Below are positions 14,128-21,099 of a stretch of DNA of 21,099 nucleotides, in pieces. The position numbers and the translations under genes were made by a program. Origin of the DNA: an uncultured Coriobacteriales bacterium (lineage in GTDB: Bacteria; Actinomycetota; Coriobacteriia; Coriobacteriales; UMGS124); contig CABQHM010000055.1 in assembly GCA_902464015.1 (NCBI GenBank), forward strand, positions 1-21,099, written 5' to 3'. Numbering within the stretch: position 1 is the stretch's first letter; every line of letters starts with the position of its first letter. The notes under the pieces are model-generated. The model saw only the letters and a list, made by a program, of their open reading frames with translations. It ran no database searches and was not told where the DNA came from.

Positions 14128-15147
14128 ATGGCCATCAACAAAGCAGTGCTTGCGGCCATGAGGGCCGCGGGCAAGGTTGCCCCCGACATTCGTCAGTCGT
14201 ACAAAGCCATTCGTGTGGCGGAAGACGTGATAGGCGCCGCCGGTCTCGTTGACCCGCGCTGCCGCATCGAGGACGTCTTTGTGCAGGCGCCCGACGGCTA
14301 TGCCATTCCCTGCCGCGTGTTCACGCCGCTCGACATCGACTTCTCCTGGCGCGAGGGGTTCCAGGTGAGCGAGGATTTTGCCGGCACCATTCTCTTCTTC
14401 CATGGCGGTGGCTGGGCAAACGGCGACGTGGATTACTACTCGGACAGCTGCGTGCGCACGGCCGTGCGCCTCGCCCGCCGCGTGGTGTCGGTGGAGTATC
14501 GCCGCTCGCCCGAATACCAGTTCCCCCAGGCAGTGCTCGACTGCTACGAGGTGGCTCGCCAACTTTTTGCAGGCACGTTGCTGCCCGACGTGTGCCAGGA
14601 GCGCATCGTGCTGTTCGGCGACTCGGCTGGCGGCAACCTCGCAGCTGCAGTGAGCCTCATGGCGCGCGACAAGGGCGAGTTCCTTCCGCGCACACAGATG
14701 CTGCTCTACCCTGCGGTCAACGACGACTACGACCCCGCGACGAGTCCCTTCGACTCCCTGCGCGAGAACGGCGAGGGCTACCTGCTCTCTTCCCGCGACA
14801 TCCAGGGCTACCTGGACATGTATGCTCCCGACCCTGCTCAGCGCGGCAATCCCTATTGTGCGCCTCTGCTTGCCTCCGACCTCTCGCGCCAGCCCCGCAC
14901 GCTTGTGATGACGGCGGAGTACTGCCCCCTGCGCGATGAGGGCGAGGAATACGCCCGTCGCCTGGCCGCTGCGGGCAACGAAGTGTCGTGCGTGCGTATA
15001 CTTGACGCCGTGCATGGGTATTTTCTTTACTCGTCTGTTTTGAACCTGGTGCGCGACACGTACAAGGTGATGGAGCGCTTCCTCGACGGGTGCGAGCTTG
15101 TGCAAGAAGGTGACGCGGCATGGGTCGAAATACCTGGTACCGACTAG
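14128..15147 (+). CDS. HSL-family alpha/beta hydrolase (esterase/lipase-like)
   Basis: This 339-residue protein starts at ATG 14128 behind AAAGGAG. It shows the hormone-sensitive-lipase type alpha/beta hydrolase pattern: oxyanion motif HGGG (92-95), nucleophile elbow GDSAGGN (Ser166), acid in YCPLRDEG (Asp270) and base in VHGYF (His296). SVEYRRSPEYQFP is the usual segment between the oxyanion loop and the nucleophile. No signal peptide is evident, so it is probably cytoplasmic. The predicted activity is hydrolysis of a short-to-medium acyl ester. It is the first gene of a coupled trio, with its last 28 bases overlapping the start of the acyltransferase gene. The combination of an ester hydrolase with an acyl-ester synthesising family suggests turnover of one acylated compound, which cannot be named from sequence. 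Confidence 0.9.
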   Translation: MAINKAVLAAMRAAGKVAPDIRQSYKAIRVAEDVIGAAGLVDPRCRIEDVFVQAPDGYAIPCRVFTPLDIDFSWREGFQVSEDFAGTILFFHGGGWANGDVDYYSDSCVRTAVRLARRVVSVEYRRSPEYQFPQAVLDCYEVARQLFAGTLLPDVCQERIVLFGDSAGGNLAAAVSLMARDKGEFLPRTQMLLYPAVNDDYDPATSPFDSLRENGEGYLLSSRDIQGYLDMYAPDPAQRGNPYCAPLLASDLSRQPRTLVMTAEYCPLRDEGEEYARRLAAAGNEVSCVRILDAVHGYFLYSSVLNLVRDTYKVMERFLDGCELVQEGDAAWVEIPGTD

Positions 15148-16496
15148 ATAACGTAGGCAAGTTCTACTCGTCGCAGGCGGGCAGTTCTCGCCAGACCGTG
15201 TTTCGCTATGCGGCAACGCTCGTGGACGACGTCGACCCCGAGGTGCTGCAGCGCGCCCTCGTCAAGACGGTCGAGATGTTCCCGAACTTCAACGTGTGCC
15301 TGCGCAGCGGCGTGTTTTGGCACTACCTCGAGCCTTCCGGAGAGGTGCCTCGGGCGCTTCCCGAGACGCTGCCCGTGTGCTACGGCCTGCACATGAACGC
15401 CCGCAGCGTGCTGTTCCGCGTGACATACTTCGGTCCGCGCATCAACGTCGAGGTCTCCCACATGGTGAGCGACGGGCGCGGCACGCTGCAGTTCTTCCGT
15501 GCGCTTTTGGGCTTCTACCTGTGCGAACGCTACGATTTGGGCGACGCGCCGATTGACTATGACGGCTCGGACCGTGAGAAGGCTGAGAACAGCTTTGACA
15601 AATACTTCGAGCGTGACAAGAAGGGCATGGAGCGCACCCCGCGCGCATGGCGTCTGCCGGGCGCGCATGACGAGGGCGATCCCACGTTCATGGAGCTGCA
15701 CCTCTCGGTGAGCGACGTGCTCGCTCTTTCCCGCAGCTGGGGCGTGAGCATGACGTCGCTCGTGAGCGCGGTGCTCATTGCGGCTCTGCGCGATGAGATG
15801 ACCCAGCGCGAGCGCAAGCGCACCATCTGCATGGATGTGCCGGTTGACCTGCGGTCTCTCTTCAAGTCGGTCACCTCGATGAACTTCTTCAGTCTGGCAT
15901 TCGTCTCGTATACTCCCGCCGAGCACGGCGAGGCCGACGAGTCGGTGCGCGACATCGCCCAGCGCGTGCAGGAGCAGCTGAAGGCGGGCTGCGACCCCGA
16001 GGTGCTCAAGCGCCGCATGAACACGACGATTGCGCTGGAGAAGAACCCCGCCCTGCGCTTTGTCCCGCTGTTCGTGAAGGACCTGGTGCTTGAAATTGCC
16101 GACCGCGTCGTCGCCAGCTCCACCACGGCGACCGTCTCCAACATCGGCGCGATTCGCCTGGACGAGCGCCTGGTGCCGTACGTGCGCGACCTCAACATTC
16201 TTACGTCCACCACGGGCCTCAAGTTCACGCTGTGCTCGTTCGGCGACGATTTGAGCATCGGCATGGCAAGCGCGTATGCGAACCACAACGTGCTCAAGCG
16301 GTTCTGCCGGTTCTTCACCGCGCAGGGCATGGCGGCGCGCATGAACGTGAGCAAGTCGCGCCAGGAGCTTGCCGACGACGCGGTGCAGGCGCAGTTCGAG
16401 GACTCGGTGAGGCGCCTGGGCGAGAAGGCCGCTGCTCCCGCCCTCGCGGCTGCCGCTGGCACCGCGTCAGTTGAGGGGAAGGAGGCAGACAGATGA
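15120..16496 (+). CDS. Condensation-domain-superfamily acyltransferase (HxxxDG)
   Basis: This 458-residue protein starts at ATG 15120 inside the hydrolase gene, with AAGGTG upstream, and overlaps it by 28 bases. The N-terminal half carries the acyltransferase motif H-x3-D-G as HMVSDG (His114, Asp118, Gly119), preceded by a strand rich in aromatic residues. The C-terminal half has MDVPVDLRSLF and later VSNIGAIRLDERL, resembling the second lobe of alcohol acetyltransferase, PapA-type and NRPS condensation enzymes. The predicted reaction is transfer of an acyl group to an alcohol or amine; donor and acceptor are unknown. The C-terminus is Ala-rich. The gene ends in an ATGA overlap with the next one. 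The superfamily call is good; the specific function is open. Confidence 0.82.
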   Translation: MGRNTWYRLDNVGKFYSSQAGSSRQTVFRYAATLVDDVDPEVLQRALVKTVEMFPNFNVCLRSGVFWHYLEPSGEVPRALPETLPVCYGLHMNARSVLFRVTYFGPRINVEVSHMVSDGRGTLQFFRALLGFYLCERYDLGDAPIDYDGSDREKAENSFDKYFERDKKGMERTPRAWRLPGAHDEGDPTFMELHLSVSDVLALSRSWGVSMTSLVSAVLIAALRDEMTQRERKRTICMDVPVDLRSLFKSVTSMNFFSLAFVSYTPAEHGEADESVRDIAQRVQEQLKAGCDPEVLKRRMNTTIALEKNPALRFVPLFVKDLVLEIADRVVASSTTATVSNIGAIRLDERLVPYVRDLNILTSTTGLKFTLCSFGDDLSIGMASAYANHNVLKRFCRFFTAQGMAARMNVSKSRQELADDAVQAQFEDSVRRLGEKAAAPALAAAAGTASVEGKEADR

Positions 16497-17149
16497 GGCA
16501 TTGCGACAAGTGCGACATCGACTTCTCGGGCGACCTCGAGCGTTGCCCGCTGTGCCAGGCAGAACTTTCGGGTGAGGCGTCTGCCCCAATGTTCCCGCCC
16601 AACGTGCTCAAGCGTTCGGGTGCAATCGCCATGCGTGTGATCGCCTTCGCCACCGGCGTAGCGATCATCGTCATGTTGTTCCTCACGCGCATGGTCAAGC
16701 TGCCCAGCGACGTGGTTTTCACTGTGTGCCTGGCGCTGCTCATCAACTACGCGTTCGTGCGGCACATCATCGGCCACGCGCCCGACTTCTTGCGGCTTGT
16801 GGCGCGCTACTTTCTCGTGCTGCTTGCCTGTGCGCTTCTGGGCTTCGTGCTCACGGGCAACTATGCGTGGTCGACGTTCGTGGTTCCTGGCATCAGCCTG
16901 GCAGCCCTTGTGACCGATGCCGTGCTCGTGTGCGTGTTCCGGAAGGACTTTGTGACGGGCTACGCCAAGTATCTGCTGCTTGACGTCGTGTTTGGCCTGG
17001 TGCCGCTTGCGTTTGCCGCCGGCGACCTCGTTTGGACCGACATCCCCGCGCAGATAAGCGCCCTGGTGGCGTGCGTGCTGCTGCTCGGGCTTCTCGTTTT
17101 CGAACGTGAACCCCTGGCCAGCGAGCTCCGCAAGCTTTTCGCCGCGTAG
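16493..17149 (+). CDS. Zinc-ribbon membrane protein (DUF6320-like)
   Basis: This 218-residue protein starts at ATG 16493, overlapping the preceding stop by four bases (ATGA), with GGAAGGAGG seven bases upstream. Residues 4-21 form a compact zinc ribbon, CDKC then CPLC (Cys4, Cys7, Cys18, Cys21). About six to seven transmembrane helices follow from residue 42 to about 208, ending with a short charged tail. I recall similar proteins as DUF6320, found beside alpha/beta hydrolases and acetyltransferase-like proteins; this family name is from memory and should be checked. The coupling implies a stoichiometric role with the other two proteins, for example as a membrane platform, transporter or acyl-acceptor handling unit. 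Confidence 0.78.
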   Translation: MRHCDKCDIDFSGDLERCPLCQAELSGEASAPMFPPNVLKRSGAIAMRVIAFATGVAIIVMLFLTRMVKLPSDVVFTVCLALLINYAFVRHIIGHAPDFLRLVARYFLVLLACALLGFVLTGNYAWSTFVVPGISLAALVTDAVLVCVFRKDFVTGYAKYLLLDVVFGLVPLAFAAGDLVWTDIPAQISALVACVLLLGLLVFEREPLASELRKLFAA

Positions 17150-17154
17150 GCGCA

Positions 17155-17200
17155 CAAGAGGCCCCCGCTCCCGAAGCTGGACGCGGGGGCCTCTTGGTTT
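17155..17200 (+). terminator. Strong Rho-independent terminator of the hydrolase-acyltransferase operon
   Basis: CAAGAGGCCCCCGC (17155-17168) pairs perfectly with GCGGGGGCCTCTTG (17183-17196), followed by GTTT. It lies six bases after the preceding stop codon. Confidence 0.9.
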
Positions 17201-17343
17201 CATGCGGCGGTGTCGCGAGAATGCGCCTGGGGTCTCCGTGCCATGGACTTGCGCAGCACGCGAACGTCTGCTGGGCCTGCTTGCACGGATGCTTGCTTTG
17301 CCGCTTATGCCTTAACCCGGAAAAGTGTTCAAACCCGAAAATT

Positions 17344-17655
17344 TCATCTGCACATTTCCGAAAGGCATGCTTGACTAAACACATGCGAGCCCGTTCGCTG
17401 AAAGACTGCCAGCCCTTCGCCCTCTCGCCAGATCACCAGCCAGTCGCCGGCGTTGGCCACGTGACACTCTCGGCTGCCTGCCCAGCTTCCTTTGAGGTCA
17501 TGCATGCGGTGCCTTCGGCGCAGCTCCTCGAGCGCCTCCGGCGTGTTCTGGAGAACAAGGCCGACCAGGGACTTCAGGGGCGCGAGGTCGACGTGCTTCG
17601 CCTTCAGCCGCTTGGAGTCGCGCTGGAACTGCGGGGTGAACTCCGCCCTCAGCAA
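17344..17655 (-). CDS. YafQ/RelE-family mRNA interferase toxin
   Basis: This 103-residue protein matches the YafQ branch of RelE toxins: MLRAEFTPQFQRDSKRL at the N-terminus, MHDLKGSW (His52), ECHV (His65), GDWLVIW (Asp71, Trp72) and RTGSH (Arg87, His91). These cover the catalytic set known for YafQ, a ribosome-dependent endonuclease. The start is TTG at 17655-17653, three bases after the antitoxin stop, which fits translational coupling and low toxin synthesis. The tail after TGSH is VFSQACLSEMCR instead of the usual short SDLF-type ending, so the 3' end may have been altered. The active-site residues are nevertheless retained. The upstream gene is the cognate antitoxin. Confidence 0.88.
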   Translation of the reverse strand: MLRAEFTPQFQRDSKRLKAKHVDLAPLKSLVGLVLQNTPEALEELRRRHRMHDLKGSWAGSRECHVANAGDWLVIWREGEGLAVFQRTGSHVFSQACLSEMCR

Positions 17656-17658
17656 CCG

Positions 17659-17928
17659 CTACACCCCCATGGCGTCGAACATCTCTTCCGCCGTGGCATA
17701 GCCCGGGCGCTTCTCCGCGATGATCTTCTCCGCCTCGCGGATGGACTCCAGCGACTCGTTGTTGGGCCTGGGGTATTCGAGGCTCAGGGGAATCCTCTGC
17801 TCGCGCTCGATCTGCTTGTAGAAGGCGCGGGTGATGGACGAGATGTCGAGGCCGAAGTCCTCGGCTATGGCGCTCACGGCCCGCTTCGTGGACTCGTCGA
17901 CCCTGATGGTTACCGATGCCGTGCCCAT
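17659..17928 (-). CDS. RelB/DinJ-family antitoxin
   Basis: This 89-residue protein starts at ATG 17928-17926 behind AAAGGAGG, which decides the start although the frame stays open further upstream. Residues 5-40 form a ribbon-helix-helix (VTIRVDESTKRAVSAIAEDFGLD, then SSITRAFYKQI). The C-terminal part (IREAEKIIAEKRPGYATAEEMFDAMGV) is the usual toxin-wrapping segment. It neutralises the downstream toxin and represses its own promoter. It forms a bicistron with the toxin gene, 3 bases apart. Confidence 0.9.
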   Translation of the reverse strand: MGTASVTIRVDESTKRAVSAIAEDFGLDISSITRAFYKQIEREQRIPLSLEYPRPNNESLESIREAEKIIAEKRPGYATAEEMFDAMGV

Positions 17929-17956
17929 TGCTGCCTCCTTTGATGAATGTAGGACG

Positions 17957-17985
17957 ATTATATCACCATGTCTTACGTATGTGAA
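17957..17985 (-). promoter_or_regulatory. Near-consensus promoter of the toxin-antitoxin operon
   Basis: On the minus strand TTCACA (17985-17980; 5 of 6) and TATAAT (17962-17957; 6 of 6) are separated by exactly 17 bases. This is the best sigma-70-type promoter in the window. The leader is about 22 bases. The palindromic core TACGTA in the spacer is a possible site for the antitoxin ribbon-helix-helix. Confidence 0.8.
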
Positions 17986-18149
17986 TTTGAATCTCTCTGT
18001 CAGCCCACCGTTGACATAAGCCGTACACCCCTGCCCATAGGATGCCTCGGCCGGTTCGGGGAGACGGGGGGCGATATGCTTAAGGATATGCTCGACTGGA
18101 CAGGCTCGCTTGTGTTTTGTCAAGTCGAATTGAGCAAAGGACCACTTCT

Positions 18150-18480
18150 CAGTGAACATCGACAACATCATGGACACAAAGCGCACCCACTTGGGGAAGT
18201 CGGCCTTCGGCCGCTCGAACACCGTGCCGGCCAGCGAGCCGTACCTCGCACCGCACGCCCTGCAGAGCCACCTCTGCGACCCGGCTGCCGACCGACCGTC
18301 GCGGAACGGCCTCCCGCCGTTGCCGCAGCGCGGGCACCCCGGGGCGGGCCTGAACGCCTCGGCCGCCTACTCGAAGGTGCCCCATCCGTGCGCGTCCCGG
18401 AAGGCCCTGGCCTTGACCGCGGCCGACAGAAGCGCGAAGTCTGCCTGCGCCGAGCGCGGTGACGCGCGCGGCGGAGGGAA
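18150..18480 (-). pseudogene. IS1595-like transposase remnant
   Basis: Read on the minus strand, this encodes the N-terminal zinc-ribbon part of an IS1595-type transposase: FRDAHGWGTFE, stop, AAEAFRPAPGCPRCG, then RWLCRACGARYGSLAGTVFE, then FPKWVRFVSMML. The Cys pairs CPRC and CRAC are intact. A TAG at 18369-18367 interrupts the frame where a sense codon such as CAG would be expected. No initiation codon with a ribosome site lies upstream. After about 18150 the sequence no longer resembles a transposase, and the DDE catalytic domain is missing. The same frame runs on without a stop into the antitoxin gene. No terminal inverted repeats were identified. It is a decayed insertion adjoining the toxin-antitoxin genes. 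Confidence 0.75.
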
Positions 18481-18722
18481 ACTATCGCCCGTTTGGCCTG
18501 CTGGTAGATTTGTATAAAACGGCTCGGCAACAACAAGTTGGACGATATGACACGAACAAAACTTTGGAGCCGCGCCTTTGAGGAATCATCATTGCCATAG
18601 AGTCTCGTTGCACAATCCTGTGTGGTGACCGGCTCGCTCCTTTCGCTATGCTGCGCCCTGATCGAGCAGGGGCTGCTTCCGGTCTCGCTCGATTAGGACG
18701 GAAGATACGAGAAGGAGGAATC
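18481..18722. promoter_or_regulatory. Upstream region of the second molybdoenzyme gene, with inverted repeat
   Basis: An 11-base inverted repeat with one mismatch, CCTGATCGAGC (18657-18667) and GCTCGATTAGG (18687-18697), lies 25 bases before ATG 18723 and just upstream of the GAAGGAGGA ribosome site. It could be an operator or a leader hairpin. No good -35/-10 pair was found. The CTTGTCAC repeat of the dms locus is absent here. The first half is AT-rich compared with the flanking genes. Confidence 0.4.
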
Positions 18723-21099
18723 ATGGAAGGTGGGAAGTGCCAGGTTTTGTCGCGGGACGCGTCTGAAGCCATCGGCGGAGGACGTTTGACGCGTAGGACG
18801 TTCATCAAGGGAGTCGGTTGGATTACCGTCTTATCGGCCGCCGCCGCTGGATTCGGCCAGGCCGGAGCCGGCCTGGCAGGCGCGAGTGAGGTGCAGTCTG
18901 CTTCCGTGCCGCCGGCCGAGGAAGCGGGCGATGGGAAGACGACTTACTCCTATGCCTGCTGCAGCTATAACTGCACGTCGCGTTGCCTGCTTAAGGGTCA
19001 CGTGTGCGATGGCAAACTCGTTGCCGTCGAGCCGGGTGAGATGCCCGGGCGGCCCGACTATGCCAACGCCTGCCTACGCTCCATGAGCTACATCGAGCGC
19101 GTGCAGAACGAGAATCTGCGCGTCATGTACCCTATGAAGCGCGTGGGCGAACGCGGCGAGGGCGTCTTCGAGCGCATTAGCTGGAAGCAGGCGATGGACG
19201 AGATTGCTGAGCGCATGGAGGCCGCCAAGGCGAAGGATGGCTCCACGGCCTGCTCGTTCTACACGTTCACGGGCAATCAGAGCAAGCTCGCCATGCAGTC
19301 CACTACGCGCTTTGCCGGCTGCTACGGTGCCACCACCTGGGACATCGAGGGCATCATGGGCGACCACGGCGCGTCCATGGGCATGAAGATGTGCTTCGGT
19401 GTCATCAGGGCCTCGCACGACACGCGCGACTACGAGCAGAACTCTAATATGCTCGTGCTGTGGGGCCGCAACCTCGCCGACACGCACACCTCAGAGCTGC
19501 GCTACGTCATCAGAGCGCGCGAGCGCGGCTGCAAGATCGTTTACATTGACCCGCGCTTCAGCAGCACGGCTACCATCGCTGATCAATGGATTCCCGTGAA
19601 GCCCGGCTCGGACTCTGCACTGGCCATGGGCATGATCAACTGGATCATCTCCCACGACCTGCATGATAAGGACTACCTAACGGCGCACAGTTGCGCTCCG
19701 CTGCTCGTGCGTGACGACGATGGCCAGTATCTGCGTGGCGAGAACGACTGCTACATGGTGTGGGATGTGGCCTCAGGCATGGCGGTGCCCGCCGACACGG
19801 AGGGCGTCGTGCCGCCCATCGAGGGTTCCTTCGAGGCGGACGGTGTTGCGGTCAAGCCGTCGTTTGCCCACTTGAAGGACCGTGCGGCCGAATACACCAT
19901 CGAGGAGACGGCGCGCATCACTGGTCTTGACCCTGAGGTCATAGAGACATTCGCCCGCGAGTACGCCGAAGCAAAGCCTGCGGGCATCCGCATGGGCCAG
20001 GGCATGCAGCGCACGTACGACACGTTTCAGTCGTTCAGGGCCGTGGCGACGCTGGCGGCCGTGACCGGTTACGTCGGCGTGCGCGGGGGTGGTGCGTCGC
20101 ACATGGGCGGAACCAAGGCTAACCGCCCCGTTCCCGGCGAGACGGCGCCCGAGTTCAACTTCGACGAGTGGGCCGACACGGGCGAGAACTCCGCCAACCT
20201 CGTGAAGTCCTCGCTTATCTACCAGTGCGCCACGGAGCACGACCCTGTCCCCATGGACTTCATCTGGTTCAGCGGCTCGAACTTCGTGAACCAAAGCCCG
20301 GATTCCCATCGCATCACGGAAGAGGTCTTCCCGCAGATAGACACCATCGTCGTTGCCGACCCCTGGTGGACATGGACCGCGAAGTACGCAGACTACGTGC
20401 TCCCCGCCACTTCGCTGTGGGAGTACTGGGATCTCTACGACCGCTCGCCGTGGGTCTTCCTCGTCAAACCGGCCATCGCGCCCCTCGGCGAGAGCAAGTC
20501 CGACTGCGAGATGATGACCATGCTTGCCGATCGCGTTGGCTTGGGTGATCTCTGGACGAAGACGCCCGAGGAGTGGGTGCGCAGCTGGCCGAACCCCGAG
20601 AGCTCCTCGTTTGCGGGCTTCGATTTCGACGAGGCAGTCGAGGGTGGCATGTGGGGCATGCCGACGGGCATCTATGACGAGCCGCTCATTGCCTTCGAGG
20701 ACCATGCGTACAAGACGGCCACAGGTCGCTTCGAGTTCTACACCGAGAGCATGGTGGACTACGACGAGGAAGTCCCCCGCTACACCCCGCCGCTCGAGGC
20801 ATCCGACTCCGAGCTGAGCGCGAAGTACCCGCTCATGCACATCACGTACCACGACCGCATGAACGTGCACTCTCAGCACTGCGACTGCCCCTCCCTGGCA
20901 TCTGTCCAGACTGAGCCGTGGCTGCACATCAATCCCGCGGATGCCGCGCCGCGCGGCATCGAACACGGTGACATGCTGCGCATCTGGAATGACCGCGGTG
21001 AAGTCAAGATGCGTGCGTTTGTGACGGAGGGCATCGTGCCAGGCGTGACGGCGACCCAGGCCGGCTGGACGCCCGAGCACATAGCCGAGGGTAGCTTCC
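18723..21099 (+). CDS. Tat-exported molybdopterin oxidoreductase, DMSO reductase family (3' end outside window)
   Basis: The start is ATG 18723 behind GGAGGAATC. At least 792 codons are present, and the frame is open at the window edge. The Tat motif is LTRRTFIKG (22-30). The [4Fe-4S] site is Cys80-x3-Cys84-x3-Cys88-x28-Cys117, followed by LRSMSY and YPMKRVG. MGDHGASMGM, with Ser218, lies where the Mo ligand is expected. The cofactor-binding parts IVYIDPRFS and WIPVKPGSDSALAMG are present, as is the C-terminal INPADAAPRGIEHGDMLRIWN. The protein differs clearly from the DmsA at 6306. It could be a paralogous S/N-oxide reductase or one of the aromatic dehydroxylase-type enzymes known in gut Eggerthellaceae. 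The missing part should be only a short C-terminal piece. A ferredoxin subunit may follow outside the window. Confidence 0.92.
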   Translation, partial: MEGGKCQVLSRDASEAIGGGRLTRRTFIKGVGWITVLSAAAAGFGQAGAGLAGASEVQSASVPPAEEAGDGKTTYSYACCSYNCTSRCLLKGHVCDGKLVAVEPGEMPGRPDYANACLRSMSYIERVQNENLRVMYPMKRVGERGEGVFERISWKQAMDEIAERMEAAKAKDGSTACSFYTFTGNQSKLAMQSTTRFAGCYGATTWDIEGIMGDHGASMGMKMCFGVIRASHDTRDYEQNSNMLVLWGRNLADTHTSELRYVIRARERGCKIVYIDPRFSSTATIADQWIPVKPGSDSALAMGMINWIISHDLHDKDYLTAHSCAPLLVRDDDGQYLRGENDCYMVWDVASGMAVPADTEGVVPPIEGSFEADGVAVKPSFAHLKDRAAEYTIEETARITGLDPEVIETFAREYAEAKPAGIRMGQGMQRTYDTFQSFRAVATLAAVTGYVGVRGGGASHMGGTKANRPVPGETAPEFNFDEWADTGENSANLVKSSLIYQCATEHDPVPMDFIWFSGSNFVNQSPDSHRITEEVFPQIDTIVVADPWWTWTAKYADYVLPATSLWEYWDLYDRSPWVFLVKPAIAPLGESKSDCEMMTMLADRVGLGDLWTKTPEEWVRSWPNPESSSFAGFDFDEAVEGGMWGMPTGIYDEPLIAFEDHAYKTATGRFEFYTESMVDYDEEVPRYTPPLEASDSELSAKYPLMHITYHDRMNVHSQHCDCPSLASVQTEPWLHINPADAAPRGIEHGDMLRIWNDRGEVKMRAFVTEGIVPGVTATQAGWTPEHIAEGSF

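Noticed and set aside
17314..17341. Direct repeat AACCCGGAAAA / AACCCGAAAA downstream of the toxin gene
   Set aside because: It is short and imperfect, and no matching copy was seen at the other side of the island, so it cannot be called a target-site duplication or attachment site.
17659..18222. Antitoxin as a 187-residue protein beginning inside the transposase remnant
   Set aside because: The AAAGGAGG ribosome site and the consensus promoter both point to the internal ATG at 17928, and the extra N-terminal sequence is transposase debris.
18620..18694. Short open run ending SLLSLCCALIEQGLLPVSLD before the second molybdoenzyme
   Set aside because: It looks faintly like the C-terminus of a protein, but it is only about 31 codons with a stop just upstream and no start site. 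It overlaps the inverted repeat.

Overview
The window looks like chromosomal DNA of a GC-rich anaerobic actinobacterium of the class Coriobacteriia, probably an Eggerthellaceae relative. This is inferred from three things: two DMSO-reductase-family molybdoenzymes with Tat signals, a LuxR-type regulator fused to a multi-spanning membrane domain, and a secreted protein with tandem FMN-binding domains. Codon use is strongly biased to C/G third positions. No rRNA, tRNA or CRISPR array is visible.

Layout. (1) 1-806 (-): 5' part of an exported protein with tandem, nearly identical FMN-binding domains. (2) 1346-2458 (+): membrane-anchored GH25 muramidase-like protein. (3) 2509-9350: a complete DMSO-reductase-type locus in two divergent arms. 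The minus arm is dmsC-like anchor, membrane LuxR regulator and TorD-family chaperone. The plus arm is dmsA and dmsB. The 352-bp gap between them holds a perfect inverted repeat flanked by two candidate promoters and a structured 5' leader. (4) 9660-11855 (-): acetate kinase and ModD. (5) 12214-14079 (+): AAA-ATPase-like/PD-(D/E)XK protein. (6) 14128-17149 (+): a tightly coupled trio of HSL-type alpha/beta hydrolase, HxxxDG acyltransferase and zinc-ribbon membrane protein, ended by a strong terminator. (7) 17344-18722: an AT-richer island with a RelB/DinJ-YafQ toxin-antitoxin pair and a broken IS1595-like transposase. (8) 18723-end (+): a second, different Tat-exported molybdopterin oxidoreductase, cut by the window edge.

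How the genes fit together (inference): DmsA and DmsB would form a periplasm-facing reductase on DmsC, fed by the quinone pool. TorD would mature DmsA before Tat export, and the membrane LuxR protein would control the locus through the central operator. The multi-flavin protein and the second molybdoenzyme suggest a broader extracytoplasmic respiratory repertoire. Acetate kinase could supply ATP by substrate-level phosphorylation. The hydrolase-acyltransferase-membrane trio is the best candidate for an undescribed system; its gene coupling is clear but its substrate is unknown.
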